64,000 nucleotides of DNA from contig NZ_SLWX01000014.1 in the NCBI RefSeq assembly GCF_004340525.1, forward strand, positions 20,776 to 84,775. The letters are read 5' to 3'. Origin of the DNA: Chromatocurvus halotolerans (GTDB lineage: Bacteria > Pseudomonadota > Gammaproteobacteria > Pseudomonadales > Halieaceae). A program made the translations under genes and the position numbers. Each line of letters opens with the position of its first letter. Position 1 is the stretch's first letter. The notes beneath the pieces were generated by a model. It was given only the letters and a program-made list of their open reading frames with translations. It ran no database searches and was not told where the DNA came from. Positions 27,102-36,598 of the stretch are shown here, piece by piece.

Positions 27102-28159
27102 GCAGGTGGTCTCTCTGTCTTTGTGGCCTCGCGTTCATCCTCGGCATCCTGGGTATCGCGAGCGCCCTTGGCTGCCGCGCGGGCGGCACCCACCTTCTGT
27201 TCGTCAGCCCCGTAGCCGTAACCGTAGCCATACCCATAGCCATAGCTATAACCAAGGCCGAACAGCCGCGCCCGGCGCCGGGACATGCGGTTAAGCATGA
27301 CGCCAACAAATTTGTCATCACCGAGGCGCTCGAGCGCCTCTTTCACCGCCTGCTGGGGCGTGATATCCGCTGCAGCGACAAAGACAATCTGCCCCATGAA
27401 ACTGGCCAGCACCGCCGCCTCGGTAGTCAGCAGCAGCGGCGGTGAATCGAACACGATCACCCGATCCGGATAGCGGTTGGCCAGCTCGAGCATGAACTGA
27501 TGCATGGTTTCACCGGCCAGCAGCTCGGTGGCGTGCTCGCTGCTGTTGCCGGCGGGCAGAATGCGCAGCTTTGGCACATTGGTGTGCAGGATCACGTCAC
27601 GCGGCTGCACATGCTCGGTATCCATAAGCAGGTCGATCAGCCCCGGCGCACCCTCGGGCACGCCGAGCAATCGGCCGGCGGTGCCCTTGACCACGTCGGC
27701 GTCCACAAACAACACGGTCTTGTCCTGCTCCATGGCAATGCTCATGGCCAGGTTGACGGAGCAGAAAGTCTTGCCGTCCCCCTGCAGGGCGCTGGTCACC
27801 ATGACCAGGTTGGGCGTTTCTATCGGCGTCGGTGAACGACCGGCAATGTTGCGCAGCAGTGGCCGCTTGACCACCCGGAACTCCTCCGCGATGGTGCTGC
27901 GCGGCACTGCCGGGGTGAGGTAGCCGCGCTCGTGCAGTTCATCGAAGGGAATGTGCACGATACGGTCTTTCGGGGTCAGGTCCGCGTTGTGGACCTGACC
28001 TCCCACGGAGGCCTGGACCCTGGGCTCAGGCCCCTTCGGTGCCGCCGCCGGCGTCGCCTGCACACTGCGCGGCACTTCCCCTTCCCTCGCACGTGCCTGC
28101 GCCTGTTTTTCCTTTTCCTCCGGGCCGAGTCTGCCCAGGGCCTTTTCGATAATACTCAT
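27098..28159 (-). CDS. XrtA-associated tyrosine autokinase
   Basis: 353 aa, cytoplasmic BY-kinase (TIGR03018-type). VTSALQGDGKTFCSVNLAMS is the Walker A region, VLFVDADV the A' motif and VIVFDSPPLLLT the B motif. A C-terminal cluster of alternating Tyr-Gly (about residues 316-326) is the autophosphorylation tail. Residues about 53-62 (GGQVHNADLTP) are encoded by a palindromic repeat, in the linker before the kinase core. It should regulate chain length with the Wzz-like protein encoded 49 bp upstream. A tyrosine phosphatase gene lies far away at 52506. Confidence 0.93.
   Translation of the reverse strand: MSIIEKALGRLGPEEKEKQAQARAREGEVPRSVQATPAAAPKGPEPRVQASVGGQVHNADLTPKDRIVHIPFDELHERGYLTPAVPRSTIAEEFRVVKRPLLRNIAGRSPTPIETPNLVMVTSALQGDGKTFCSVNLAMSIAMEQDKTVLFVDADVVKGTAGRLLGVPEGAPGLIDLLMDTEHVQPRDVILHTNVPKLRILPAGNSSEHATELLAGETMHQFMLELANRYPDRVIVFDSPPLLLTTEAAVLASFMGQIVFVAAADITPQQAVKEALERLGDDKFVGVMLNRMSRRRARLFGLGYSYGYGYGYGYGYGADEQKVGAARAAAKGARDTQDAEDEREATKTERPPA
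27972..28003. repeat. Palindromic repeat inside the tyrosine kinase gene
   Basis: GGTCAGGTCC (27974-27983) and GGACCTGACC (27991-28000) form 10-bp perfect arms with a 7-nt loop. It is the same core as at 18933-18993 and 23572-23600. It lies in frame in the low-complexity linker between the N-terminus and the kinase domain. Confidence 0.85.
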
Positions 28160-28208
28160 TGCGAAATCCCTATGGCGCGTGCGCCGTCACAATGCCAGCG
28201 GTGGCGCT

Positions 28209-29750
28209 TCATGCGAGCAGGGCCGGGCCGACAGCCACGCCGGCCGCGGTCACCAGCAATAGCAGCGTGCAGGCCGCAAAGCCCGCCAGGCGCCAGTTCT
28301 CGCTGCGGCGTTCGTGAACCTTGCTGTTCAGAGTGACCGTACCCAGCAGCGGCAGCCCGGTGGTATTGGCAAGCATGCGCGCATCGGCAATCAGTGGCTT
28401 GAGCAGGGCCAGCAGGAGCGCCAGCGCCACGCCGGCACCGAGGGCAACGACAACAACACCGACATTCAGCAGCAGCTTGTTCGGTTCGTTGGGCACCAAC
28501 GGGACATAGGGGGGATCAATCACGCGGAAGGTGACGTCGGAGGCGTTGCTCTCCACGTCCTGCCCCAATCGCGCCGATTCCCGGCGCTGCAGCAGCTCCT
28601 GATGCTGGCGCGAGACCACCTCGTAATCGCGATTCAGCTGCTGCAGCTGCGCCTCGACCTCGGGAATCTGCACCACCTTGCCGTTCAGGTCATCCACGCG
28701 GCGCTGGTACTCCTCAACGCGCACGCGCAGTTCCGCCACCCGCGCCTCGGTTTCTGCCAGCATGGCACGCATGCCCTGGTACACTGGACTCGCGTTCAAG
28801 TTACCGAAACCGCTGCCCATGCCCGGCGACATTGCCGCCATCTCTTCCTGCTTTTTTGCCTGGAGCTCATCGATCAGCCCACTGATCTGTCGCACCTGGG
28901 GATGCTGATCGGTGTAGCGGGCCAGCAGCTCGTCGCGGCGCACGTTCAATGTCTGAATGCGCTGGTCCAGCGGCGAGTTCTGCATCGCGTTGCCGGATCC
29001 GCCGCCGAGGAAAACCGGCTCTTCCCCATCCAGCTGGCGCTGCAGCTCGGAGCGGCGGTTCTGCAGCTCGTCCAGCTCCAGGCGGGCGGTGGCGAGATTG
29101 GAGCGCGCCGCCTGAAGTCGGCTGTAATAATCGCCGCTGGAGCCCGGCACCACGTCCGCATTCTTCTGCTTGAAGCGCGCCAGCCGACTTTCGGCCTCAA
29201 TCAGGCGGGCTTCGTACTCGGCAATCTGCTCGTCCAGGAACGCCTGGGCGCCGGTGCTATCCGCACGCTTTTCGTTCAGCGAGGATTCGATAAACACCGT
29301 TATCAGCGATTGTGTCACGCGTCGCGCCACGTCGCGATCGCGGTCGCGCACGGCAATCTCGTACAGCGACGCATTGGCCCGGCTGCCGCTCAGGCTGATG
29401 GAGCTGCGCAGACGCTCGATCAGCGCGGCTTTCTGTGACTCGGTCGTCGCGATGAGGTCGAGATCGGTCATGCGCGAGAGCTTTTCCAGGTTAGGGCGGC
29501 TCAGCAGGGTGCGGCTGAGCATGGAGATGCGCTGATCGATGTTCGGGGTAATCGCGAGGCCGCGCAGCAGCGGTCGCAGTACCGAGTTCGTATCGACGTA
29601 GACACGGGCGGTCGCCACATAGGACTCGGGCATCTGCCAGACGTACGCCCAGCCAGCAAGCGCGATCACCCACGCCACAATGAGTGCCAGCCAGCGGAAA
29701 CGCCAGACACCCCAGACGTAACTCAGAATTTGCGACAGTGCTTCTTGCAT
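28209..29750 (-). CDS. XrtA-system polysaccharide chain-length determinant
   Basis: 513 aa, Wzz/PCP-2-type inner-membrane protein (TIGR03007). One membrane helix near residues 15-35, then a long periplasmic part with heptad-like coiled coils (about residues 150-240 and 315-400), and C-terminal helices (NVGVVVVALGAGVALALLLALL and CTLLLLVTAAGVAVGPALLA). It sets polymer length and contacts both the autokinase and the export lipoprotein. ATG 29750 follows the lipoprotein stop by 27 bp. Confidence 0.92.
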   Translation of the reverse strand: MQEALSQILSYVWGVWRFRWLALIVAWVIALAGWAYVWQMPESYVATARVYVDTNSVLRPLLRGLAITPNIDQRISMLSRTLLSRPNLEKLSRMTDLDLIATTESQKAALIERLRSSISLSGSRANASLYEIAVRDRDRDVARRVTQSLITVFIESSLNEKRADSTGAQAFLDEQIAEYEARLIEAESRLARFKQKNADVVPGSSGDYYSRLQAARSNLATARLELDELQNRRSELQRQLDGEEPVFLGGGSGNAMQNSPLDQRIQTLNVRRDELLARYTDQHPQVRQISGLIDELQAKKQEEMAAMSPGMGSGFGNLNASPVYQGMRAMLAETEARVAELRVRVEEYQRRVDDLNGKVVQIPEVEAQLQQLNRDYEVVSRQHQELLQRRESARLGQDVESNASDVTFRVIDPPYVPLVPNEPNKLLLNVGVVVVALGAGVALALLLALLKPLIADARMLANTTGLPLLGTVTLNSKVHERRSENWRLAGFAACTLLLLVTAAGVAVGPALLA

Positions 29751-29777
29751 GATGTGCGCTCGCCCGCCCGTGCCGGC

Positions 29778-30440
29778 CTAGAACCAGGATTCCGAAATGA
29801 TGACGATATCGCCGGGCATCATGGCCATATTGGCCGAGATATCACCGTCCTTGAGAAGGTCATCCAGACGCAGGCTGTACGAGCGCTGCTCGCCGCCGAA
29901 GGTTCTTACCAGAACGGACTTGTTGCCTGCGGCAAACTCGGTCATGCCGCCAACGGCGATCATGAGATCCAGCAGCGTCATGTGCTGGCTATAGGGCACG
30001 CTGGAAGGCGTGGTTGCCTCGCCCACCACGCGCACCTGCTGCTCGGGCACCCCGACAAAGCCATTGACGATAACGCTCACGACTGGCTGGCGGACATACT
30101 CCGCGTAGGCCTTCTCGATATCCCGCGCCAGCTCGGTGGAGGTCTTGCCGCTGGCCGGCAGGTCCTCGACCAGGCGCGTGGTGAACTTGCCGTCGGGCCG
30201 TACAATGCCGGTGGTGCTCAGCTCCTCGTTGCCCCAGACAAAAATCTCCATGGTATCGCCTGGGCCAATCACGTAGTTGTAATCCGGGCCACTGCCACGC
30301 TCGTCGTAGGGCACCGTCGGGTTGCCACCGCAGGCGGCGAGAAGGCCAAGCGCGCCGAGCAGAAGGGCTCGCTGGCACCACTGCCAGAGGACAGTACTGG
30401 ACGCTGGGAATGTTGCTGTATGTCGGGTGTTGTGAAGCAT
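29778..30440 (-). CDS. XrtA-system polysaccharide export lipoprotein
   Basis: 220 aa. A lipoprotein signal ends at LGLLAAC with Cys37 as the lipidated residue. YNYVIGPGDTMEIFVWGNEELS starts the polysaccharide export (Wza-like) domain, and a SLBB-type domain follows (QVRVVGEATTPSSVPYSQHMTLLDLM). It is much shorter than Wza, as usual for TIGR03027 proteins, and lacks the helical barrel that would cross the outer membrane. ATG 30440 has GGGAG 6 nt upstream; the longer upstream frame is not coding. Confidence 0.92.
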   Translation of the reverse strand: MLHNTRHTATFPASSTVLWQWCQRALLLGALGLLAACGGNPTVPYDERGSGPDYNYVIGPGDTMEIFVWGNEELSTTGIVRPDGKFTTRLVEDLPASGKTSTELARDIEKAYAEYVRQPVVSVIVNGFVGVPEQQVRVVGEATTPSSVPYSQHMTLLDLMIAVGGMTEFAAGNKSVLVRTFGGEQRSYSLRLDDLLKDGDISANMAMMPGDIVIISESWF

Positions 30441-30480
30441 GACCGCTCCCCTGTGGTTTTTTGTTGGTGCCTGTCGGCGA

Positions 30481-31644
30481 TCAGAAAATCCGGTTATTGC
30501 GGCGCATGCGGCGGCGCCAGGCGCTGCCGCTGTCGTCTGGGCCTTTGTTATCACGGCTCCCTTCAGGGGCCGGCGCCGGAGGCGTCGCATCGCTCGTGCC
30601 CGTGGCACGCGGCGCCTCTGCCGGCAGGCCAGGCTCGGGATCGTCGGCGGGCTCCGTGGAATCTTCAGTGCCGTCATTGACCGTGCGGGCGGTAGCAACA
30701 TCGCGCAAATGGCGTGCGGGCGAGAACGTGGTGGTTTCCGAATCACCGCCCTGCGCCGGCGACCTGGCAGCCATCGGCTCAAACACGTCGTCGACCTGAA
30801 AGTCATTGTCCACCAGCTGGTTGCCCGCCGCCAGGCTCTCGCCCTGCAGCTCGCCCAGCACTTCCTTCATGTCGCTGACGCCCAGCCGGTGCAGCTGCTC
30901 CACGCTGCCGTGCAGCAGCAGGCGACTGCAGATGAGGTTGATGCGCCGCGGCACGCCTTCGCTGAACTTGTAGATTAGCGGGTATACCGAGCGGCTGATG
31001 TCGGGATCGCCTCGCCAGCCCACCAGGCTCAGTCGATGGCGAACGTAGGCTTCGGTCTCGTCCAGTTCCAGCGCTTCGAGGTGGCTTGCGGCCACAATGC
31101 GCTGGTGTACCTGCTCCATCTGCGGCGAGAGAATCAGCTCACGCAGTTCGGGCTGTCCGAGCAGGAAAATCTGCAGCAGCGGCTTGCCCGCCGCCTGTAT
31201 GTTGGTGAGAAGGCGCAGCTCTTCCATGGCGGACACGGACAGGTCCTGGGCCTCATCCACGATCAGCAGTGCACGGCGGCCCTCCCTGTGCCACTTCAGG
31301 AGCATTCGCGACAGGTGCTGCACGAGCGCGCCCTTGTCGCGGATGGCCAGATCGACCCCGAACTCGTAGGCCACCATCTGCAGCAGGTCATTGGCCTCAA
31401 GCTGGGAGCAGACAATGTTCGCGGTGGTGACCTTTTCGTTGGACAGGTCGTCGACCAGCGCCCCAACCAGGGTCGTCTTGCCGGTACCCGGGCGACCGGT
31501 CACCATCACGAAGCCCTCGGCGCGCATGAAGGCGTAGGCCATGTAGGCCCGCGCTTTCTTGTAGCCGCGATGCTGGAAGGCAAAATGGTGATCCGGGCTT
31601 AGCCGGAACGGTTCTGCCGTGAACCGGTAGTACAGGTCATACAT
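30481..31644 (-). CDS. XrtA-associated AAA ATPase
   Basis: 387 aa, TIGR03015-type, related to ExeA/GspA ATPases. MYDLYYRFTAEPFRLSPDHHFAF opens it; GRPGTGKTTLVGAL is Walker A; LLIVDEAQDLS is Walker B. The first 280 residues form the ATPase; the last 100 are a low-complexity acidic/proline tail ending in a basic stretch (WRRRMRRNNRIF). It is the first gene after a 127-bp gap that carries an extended -10 promoter and a palindrome, so it probably heads its own transcript. Its exact role in EPS export is not known. Confidence 0.92.
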   Translation of the reverse strand: MYDLYYRFTAEPFRLSPDHHFAFQHRGYKKARAYMAYAFMRAEGFVMVTGRPGTGKTTLVGALVDDLSNEKVTTANIVCSQLEANDLLQMVAYEFGVDLAIRDKGALVQHLSRMLLKWHREGRRALLIVDEAQDLSVSAMEELRLLTNIQAAGKPLLQIFLLGQPELRELILSPQMEQVHQRIVAASHLEALELDETEAYVRHRLSLVGWRGDPDISRSVYPLIYKFSEGVPRRINLICSRLLLHGSVEQLHRLGVSDMKEVLGELQGESLAAGNQLVDNDFQVDDVFEPMAARSPAQGGDSETTTFSPARHLRDVATARTVNDGTEDSTEPADDPEPGLPAEAPRATGTSDATPPAPAPEGSRDNKGPDDSGSAWRRRMRRNNRIF

Positions 31645-31686
31645 GGGATGTGGTGTCCACTGTCATGCCGTATATATCTTCCAACG

Positions 31687-31695
31687 CTTATAGCA
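31687..31695 (-). promoter_or_regulatory. Extended -10 promoter candidate for the ATPase operon
   Basis: On the minus strand TGC-TATAAG reads as an extended -10 element about 35-45 nt before the ATPase start codon. No good -35 box is seen, which an extended -10 can tolerate. A TGTGA-N6-TCACA palindrome is centred roughly 90 bp upstream of the implied start site. Confidence 0.45.
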
Positions 31696-31760
31696 TTTCC
31701 GACCATGCTGCGTCTGTCTGGCGTCAATCACAAGCTTTCCCTTGCCGCGTGGACTGCATT

Positions 31761-31776
31761 TGTGACTGTGCTCACA
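31761..31776. promoter_or_regulatory. TGTGA-N6-TCACA palindrome before the ATPase operon
   Basis: TGTGACTGTGCTCACA matches the CRP/Vfr-type consensus at all ten conserved positions. It overlaps the tviB stop codon and lies about 120 bp upstream of the ATPase start. The factor that binds it is unknown. Confidence 0.55.
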
Positions 31777-33082
31777 GGCGCCACAGACACACTCCTGCCG
31801 CGGCGGCCTCGTCGCGATCAATCATGCCCTTGATGTCCATGACAACGCCCTCAGGCGCAAGGCGTGAGGCGATAGTGGCAAAACCCTCGCTGCGGTAGCT
31901 GTCATGCGCCACCGCCAGCACAACAGCATGGGCAGCGGGCAGTGCGTCCCAGTCCACCAGCGGCAGGCCGTACTCCTCCACGGCCTCCTCCGAATCCGCC
32001 AGCGGATCGTGCACGCTGACATCACAGCAGTAATCCTGCAGTTCGCGAATAATGTCCGGCACCCGGGAATTGCGCAGGTCGGGGCAGTTTTCCTTGAAGG
32101 TCAGGCCCAGCACCGTGACCTTGGCGCCGGCCACCGGGTGACCGCGGCTGACCAGCTGCTTGACGGTCTGCTCGGCGATGAACTTGCCCATGCCATCGTT
32201 GGTCTGGCGCCCCCCCAGAACCACCTGCGGATGATAGCCGACGCTCTCGGCCTTATAGGTAAGATAGTAGGGATCAACGCCGATGCAATGGCCGCCGACC
32301 AGTCCGGGGCGGAAAGGCAAAAAATTCCACTTGGTGCCGGCCGCCTCAAGCACATCCAGGGTATCGATGCCCAGCTTGTTGAAGATCAGCGCCAGCTCGT
32401 TCATGAGGGCAATGTTGAGATCGCGCTGGGTGTTCTCGATGACTTTCGCCGCCTCGGCCACCTTGACGCTGGCCGCGCGGTGCACGCCGGCCTCGATAAT
32501 GCTGCCGTAAAGATCCGCCACCCGGTCCAGGGTTTGTGGCGTATCGCCCGACACCACCTTGGTGATGGTTTCCAGCCGGTGCACCTTGTCACCCGGATTG
32601 ATGCGCTCCGGGGAATAGCCAATGTAAAAGCCTTGGGCGCCGCTGTCGCTGCCATCGCGACCCGCCCAGGGCAGGCCGGACGCCTTTTCCAGAATGGGCA
32701 CACAGACTTCCTCGCTGCAGCCCGGGTACACGGTGGACTCGAAGATGACCGTGGTGCCGGCGCGCATGTGCTGGCCCACGGTGCGCGAGGCGCCGGTGAG
32801 CGGCGACAGGTCGGGCCGGTGGGCGTCGTCAATGGGCGTAGGGACCACCACGATGATGGTAGCGGCCTCTGCCAGCCGCGCCGGGTCGCTAGTCAGCTCC
32901 AGCTGTGTGGCCCTGTCAAAGTCCTCCCCCGGCACCTCGCCGCTGGGGTCGTGGTGCTGGCGATAGTGCGCCAGCTTGCGCTCGTTGAGGTCGAAGCCGA
33001 TGGTCGGGCGCGTGCGCCCGAAGGCAATAGCCAAGGGCAGGCCGACATAGCCCAGGCCGACAATGGCGACGGTAGTGTTCAT
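31772..33082 (-). CDS. tviB: UDP-N-acetylglucosamine 6-dehydrogenase (TviB-type)
   Basis: 436 aa, UDP-glucose/GDP-mannose dehydrogenase family. [18 protein letters not shown] is the NAD-binding site; [15 protein letters not shown] and [19 protein letters not shown] are the substrate and hinge motifs; [14 protein letters not shown] is the C-terminal domain. It oxidises the C6 of a UDP-HexNAc to the uronic acid. Its pairing with the epimerase by an ATGA overlap is the Vi-antigen-like TviB-TviC arrangement, giving UDP-GlcNAcA/UDP-GalNAcA. Specificity for GlcNAc is inferred from the partner. Confidence 0.88.
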   Translation of the reverse strand: MNTTVAIVGLGYVGLPLAIAFGRTRPTIGFDLNERKLAHYRQHHDPSGEVPGEDFDRATQLELTSDPARLAEAATIIVVVPTPIDDAHRPDLSPLTGASRTVGQHMRAGTTVIFESTVYPGCSEEVCVPILEKASGLPWAGRDGSDSGAQGFYIGYSPERINPGDKVHRLETITKVVSGDTPQTLDRVADLYGSIIEAGVHRAASVKVAEAAKVIENTQRDLNIALMNELALIFNKLGIDTLDVLEAAGTKWNFLPFRPGLVGGHCIGVDPYYLTYKAESVGYHPQVVLGGRQTNDGMGKFIAEQTVKQLVSRGHPVAGAKVTVLGLTFKENCPDLRNSRVPDIIRELQDYCCDVSVHDPLADSEEAVEEYGLPLVDWDALPAAHAVVLAVAHDSYRSEGFATIASRLAPEGVVMDIKGMIDRDEAAAAGVCLWRL

Positions 33083-34167
33083 GGCGTTTCCGTTTTCGCT
33101 GAGGTGGAAGGTGACCTGTTTGCGCTGCGCGGTCCGCCGGCGGCGGCGTGCTGCGCGAGGAACCAGTCCGCGGTTTTCTTGAGTCCCTGGGCAATCTTCA
33201 CGGCAGGCTCATAGCCCAACTGCTTGCGCGCCTTGTCGATACTGGCCTGGGAATGGCGCACATCGCCGTCGCGAAAATCGCGGTACTCCGGTTCACGGCC
33301 GGCGATGTCCGGGTACTCGCTAACCAGGTTGTCGCGCATGAGCACATACAGTTCTTTCAGCGTGGTGCGATCGCCGACCGCGACGTTATACACCTCGTTC
33401 ACGGCATCGGCGCGCTCTGCTGCCGCGGCGAGCAGGTTGGCCTGCACCACGTTATCGATGAAGCAGAAATCCCGCGACGTGCTGCCATCGCCGTTAATGG
33501 CGCAGGCCTCACCCGCCAGCAGGGCATGGAACCAGCGCGGAATGACCGCCGCGTACGCCCCCTGGGGGTCCTGCCGCGGCCCGAACACGTTGAAATAGCG
33601 CAGACCGATGCACTGCATGCCGTACGACCGGGCAAAGACGTCGGCATACAGCTCATTCACGTACTTGGTTACCGCATAAGGTGACAGCGGCCGGCCAATC
33701 GTTTCTTCCACCTTGGGCAGCGCCTCGTGATCGCCGTAGGTGGATGAGGAGGCGGCGTAGACGAAACGGCTGACGCCGGCATCGCGCGCCGCCACCAGCA
33801 TGTTGACAAAACCATCGATATTCGCGGCGTTGGTGGTGATAGGGTCCGCCAGCGAGCGCGGCACGCTGCCCAGGGCCGCCTCGTGCAGCACGTAATCGAC
33901 GCCCTCCGCCGCGCGCTTGCAGTCCACCAGATCGCGGATATCGCCCTTGATAAAGGAAAAGCGCGTGTTGGTGGCGGCGGCAACATCGCGCACCGCATCA
34001 ACGTTGTACCGATGACCGGTGGCGTAATTGTCCAGGCCCACCACCCGCTGCCCCAGCTGCAGCAGGGCAATGGCAAGGTGCGACCCGATAAAGCCGGCGA
34101 CACCGGTCACCAACCAGGTTTTCGGGCTGTCCCTCAGGGCCTGTTGTACATCGCTGTAGCGGGTCAT
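33079..34167 (-). CDS. tviC: NAD-dependent UDP-sugar C4-epimerase (TviC/WbpP-type)
   Basis: 362 aa, extended short-chain dehydrogenase. [20 protein letters not shown] is the Rossmann motif, [19 protein letters not shown] carries the catalytic Ser, and [15 protein letters not shown] the YxxxK pair. The N-terminal extension and [25 protein letters not shown] are as in TviC/WbpP. It would interconvert UDP-GlcNAc(A) and UDP-GalNAc(A). A promoter candidate lies about 60-85 bp upstream and the gene overlaps tviB. Confidence 0.88.
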   Translation of the reverse strand: MTRYSDVQQALRDSPKTWLVTGVAGFIGSHLAIALLQLGQRVVGLDNYATGHRYNVDAVRDVAAATNTRFSFIKGDIRDLVDCKRAAEGVDYVLHEAALGSVPRSLADPITTNAANIDGFVNMLVAARDAGVSRFVYAASSSTYGDHEALPKVEETIGRPLSPYAVTKYVNELYADVFARSYGMQCIGLRYFNVFGPRQDPQGAYAAVIPRWFHALLAGEACAINGDGSTSRDFCFIDNVVQANLLAAAAERADAVNEVYNVAVGDRTTLKELYVLMRDNLVSEYPDIAGREPEYRDFRDGDVRHSQASIDKARKQLGYEPAVKIAQGLKKTADWFLAQHAAAGGPRSANRSPSTSAKTETP

Positions 34168-34224
34168 CTGTCATCCAGGGCTGGGTGGACTTGCTGCCGG
34201 AGCAGTTGTTTCTGTTGCGCAGGG

Positions 34225-34252
34225 AGTATAGACAGGCCCGGTAGCGAGTCAT
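34225..34252 (-). promoter_or_regulatory. Sigma70-type promoter candidate for tviC-tviB
   Basis: On the minus strand ATGACT and TATACT are separated by 16 bp. The implied start site lies about 50 nt before the tviC ATG. The rest of the 343-bp divergent gap (34168-34510) holds a possible -10 (TACAAT, 34454-34459) for prsK and a loose inverted repeat (TCGGGTCAG near 34297 against CTGACCCGA near 34383). Confidence 0.45.
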
Positions 34253-34510
34253 AGGGGCGTTTTGGCGAGGATGGGAACGGGATCATGTTTTTGTCGGGTC
34301 AGCGCGTTATTGGGGACTCCGCTGTCGGCCCTACAACCGAGCCCCGCCGCCGGCGCGGGACCGGCTTCGAAGTCTCTGACCCGAAACCGTGACATCCCCC
34401 ACAACTTCACCCTACCGCCCCCCATACCCGGCACTGCCAGCCCCCGATGGCGGTACAATCCGGCATCACTTCATTTATCGTGCGACAACCGACATCGGGA
34501 CAGCCACCCA

Positions 34511-36598
34511 GTGCCTAGCAACATCAGTCTGCTGACTTACGGCCTTGCCGGACTCGCCTTCGCACTGATCAGCGTGCTGCTGCTGTTCCGTTGGCGGATC
34601 AAGCCGCTGGGCCCCAGCCTCACGCTTGCCTGCGGCACTACCGCGGCCTGGGCGCTGAGCATTGCCCTTGGCACGCTCCCCGATTACCCGCCGCTACGCC
34701 TGATTCGCGTGATGGAACTGTTGCGCAACGGCGCCTGGCTGTTCTTTTTGCTGCAGCTGCTAAGCCTGCAGCATGGTGACAGTTCCTGGCGCTGGCATGG
34801 CCGCCAATGGCTGCGGCCTTTTCTGCCCTTGATGCTGCTCGTGCTGGCGCTGCAGCTGGCGCCCACCCTGCCTCCGGGACTGCTTTCCCGTGCACTACTG
34901 GCACAGCACCACGACCTCATGCTCTCGGTCTGGCTGGTGCTGGCCATTGCCGGACTGGTGCTGATCGAGCAGCTGTACCGCAACGCGGCCAGCGGCGAGC
35001 GCTGGTCCCTGAAGTTTCTCTGTCTGGGTCTTGGCGCGCTGTATACCTACGATTTTTTCATGTATGCCGAGGCGCTGCTGTTCCGCCAGCTGGACGCCCA
35101 GCTTTGGCAGGCCCGGGGGCTGGTCGCGGCCCTGGTGACGCCCTGGCTGGCCATCGGTATCGCGCGCAATACCCAGTGGCGCATGGATCTGCACGTGTCC
35201 CGCCACGTGGTGTTCCACACGGTGACGCTCATGGGCACGGGCCTCTATCTGCTGGGCATGGCCGTAATAGGCTATTTTATCAAGTATCTCGGGGGCACCT
35301 GGAGCGGCGTGCTGCAGGTGGGCTTTCTCGCTGCCAGCGGCGCGCTGCTGGTCAGCCTGCTGTTTTCCGGCAAGCTGCGCGCACGCCTGCGCGTGTTTCT
35401 GTCCAAACATTTTTTCAGCTACCGCTACGATTACCGCGACGAATGGCTCAAGTTCACCCGCGCCCTGGCCAGCCTGTCTGGCGATGTGGCGGAGGGCATT
35501 ATCCGCACCATGGCGCCGCTGGTGAGCGGCCGCGCCGGTCTGCTGTTCAGCACCCCGCCCGGCGACACACCGCGACTGCTCGCACACTGGCAAATGCCGC
35601 CCCCGCAAGGCTGCCGCGAGGGTCTGGGCAACCTGCCTGCCTGGGTGGCAAAAAGCGACTGGGTGGTGGACCTGCGCGAGCGACGTCAGAGCCCCGACCT
35701 CTACGAGGGACTCGTGCTACCCGAGTGGCTCGAAAGAACTGGCGATCTCTGGCTGATTATTCCGCTGGTGTTCGGTGAACGTCTGGAGGGCCTGTTGATG
35801 CTCAAGGGGTCCGACTTTAAGCACAGCCTGAACTGGGAAGACCGCGACCTTCTCAAAACTGCCGGGCGCCAGGCCGCCAGCCACCTCGCCCAGCACCTCG
35901 CCAGCCAGGCCCTGGTGGAAGCCAGGCAGTTCGATGCCTTCAATCGACTCTCCGCCTATGTGGTGCACGACCTGAAAAATATTCTCGCCCAGCAGTCACT
36001 GATCGTGTCCAATGCCGCCAGACACCGCGACAACCCCGCCTTCATTGATGACATGATTGCGACTGTGGAGAACTCCGTCACCCGCATGCAGCGACTGATG
36101 GAACAGATGCGTTCCGGTGTGCGCAGCGGTAGTGCCGAACTGGTCAGCGTGGCACCGCTACTTGCAGAGGTGATAGCACAGCGCGCCAGCACACAACCCG
36201 CCCCCATCGCCGAGCTGAATCCAGCTGCCAGCTGCATTGTGGAAGCCGACCGCGAGCGCCTGGCGACCGTTTTCACCCACCTGGTGCAGAATGCCCAGGA
36301 AGCGACCGACTCCGAGGGTGAGGTACGCGTGCGACTCGACGACTGCGACGAGCAACGTGTCAGCATCGACATCATCGACACCGGCCGGGGCATGGATGAA
36401 GACTTTCTTCGCACCCGATTGTTCCGCCCCTTTGAATCCACCAAAGGCCTCACCGGCATGGGTATCGGCGTCTTCGAGAGCCGCGAATATATCCGGCAAC
36501 TCGGCGGCGACATAGACGTTGAAAGTACACCCGGCAAAGGCACCTGTTTTACCGTGCAGCTCCCGGTTGGCCAACCAAACGCGCTAAAGGACACATAA
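34511..36598 (+). CDS. prsK: XrtA/PEP-CTERM-system histidine kinase PrsK
   Basis: 695 aa. The first 290 residues hold about eight membrane helices, followed by a GAF-like segment. The dimerisation helix carries the phospho-acceptor His in VVHDLKNILAQQ (about residue 489), an unusual NtrB-like HDLKN box. The ATPase domain has HLVQNAQEATDSEG (N box), DTGRGMDEDF (G1) and GMGIGVFESREYI (G2). GTG 34511 (PSNISLLTYGLAG follows) fits the family start; a longer frame to 34262 does not. It shares one base with prsR (TAATG). It should phosphorylate PrsR; its stimulus is unknown. Confidence 0.92.
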   Translation: MPSNISLLTYGLAGLAFALISVLLLFRWRIKPLGPSLTLACGTTAAWALSIALGTLPDYPPLRLIRVMELLRNGAWLFFLLQLLSLQHGDSSWRWHGRQWLRPFLPLMLLVLALQLAPTLPPGLLSRALLAQHHDLMLSVWLVLAIAGLVLIEQLYRNAASGERWSLKFLCLGLGALYTYDFFMYAEALLFRQLDAQLWQARGLVAALVTPWLAIGIARNTQWRMDLHVSRHVVFHTVTLMGTGLYLLGMAVIGYFIKYLGGTWSGVLQVGFLAASGALLVSLLFSGKLRARLRVFLSKHFFSYRYDYRDEWLKFTRALASLSGDVAEGIIRTMAPLVSGRAGLLFSTPPGDTPRLLAHWQMPPPQGCREGLGNLPAWVAKSDWVVDLRERRQSPDLYEGLVLPEWLERTGDLWLIIPLVFGERLEGLLMLKGSDFKHSLNWEDRDLLKTAGRQAASHLAQHLASQALVEARQFDAFNRLSAYVVHDLKNILAQQSLIVSNAARHRDNPAFIDDMIATVENSVTRMQRLMEQMRSGVRSGSAELVSVAPLLAEVIAQRASTQPAPIAELNPAASCIVEADRERLATVFTHLVQNAQEATDSEGEVRVRLDDCDEQRVSIDIIDTGRGMDEDFLRTRLFRPFESTKGLTGMGIGVFESREYIRQLGGDIDVESTPGKGTCFTVQLPVGQPNALKDT

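Noticed and set aside
25233..27215. 660-codon frame opposite the outer-membrane protein and wecB
   Set aside because: It is the antisense of two genes with clear families; long antisense frames are common in GC-rich DNA.
7743..31760. Shared string around CTGCCGCGT-GACTGCAT at about 7746 and 31740
   Set aside because: About 20 nt with mismatches, one inside a coding region; no arms or flanking repeats, so probably chance.
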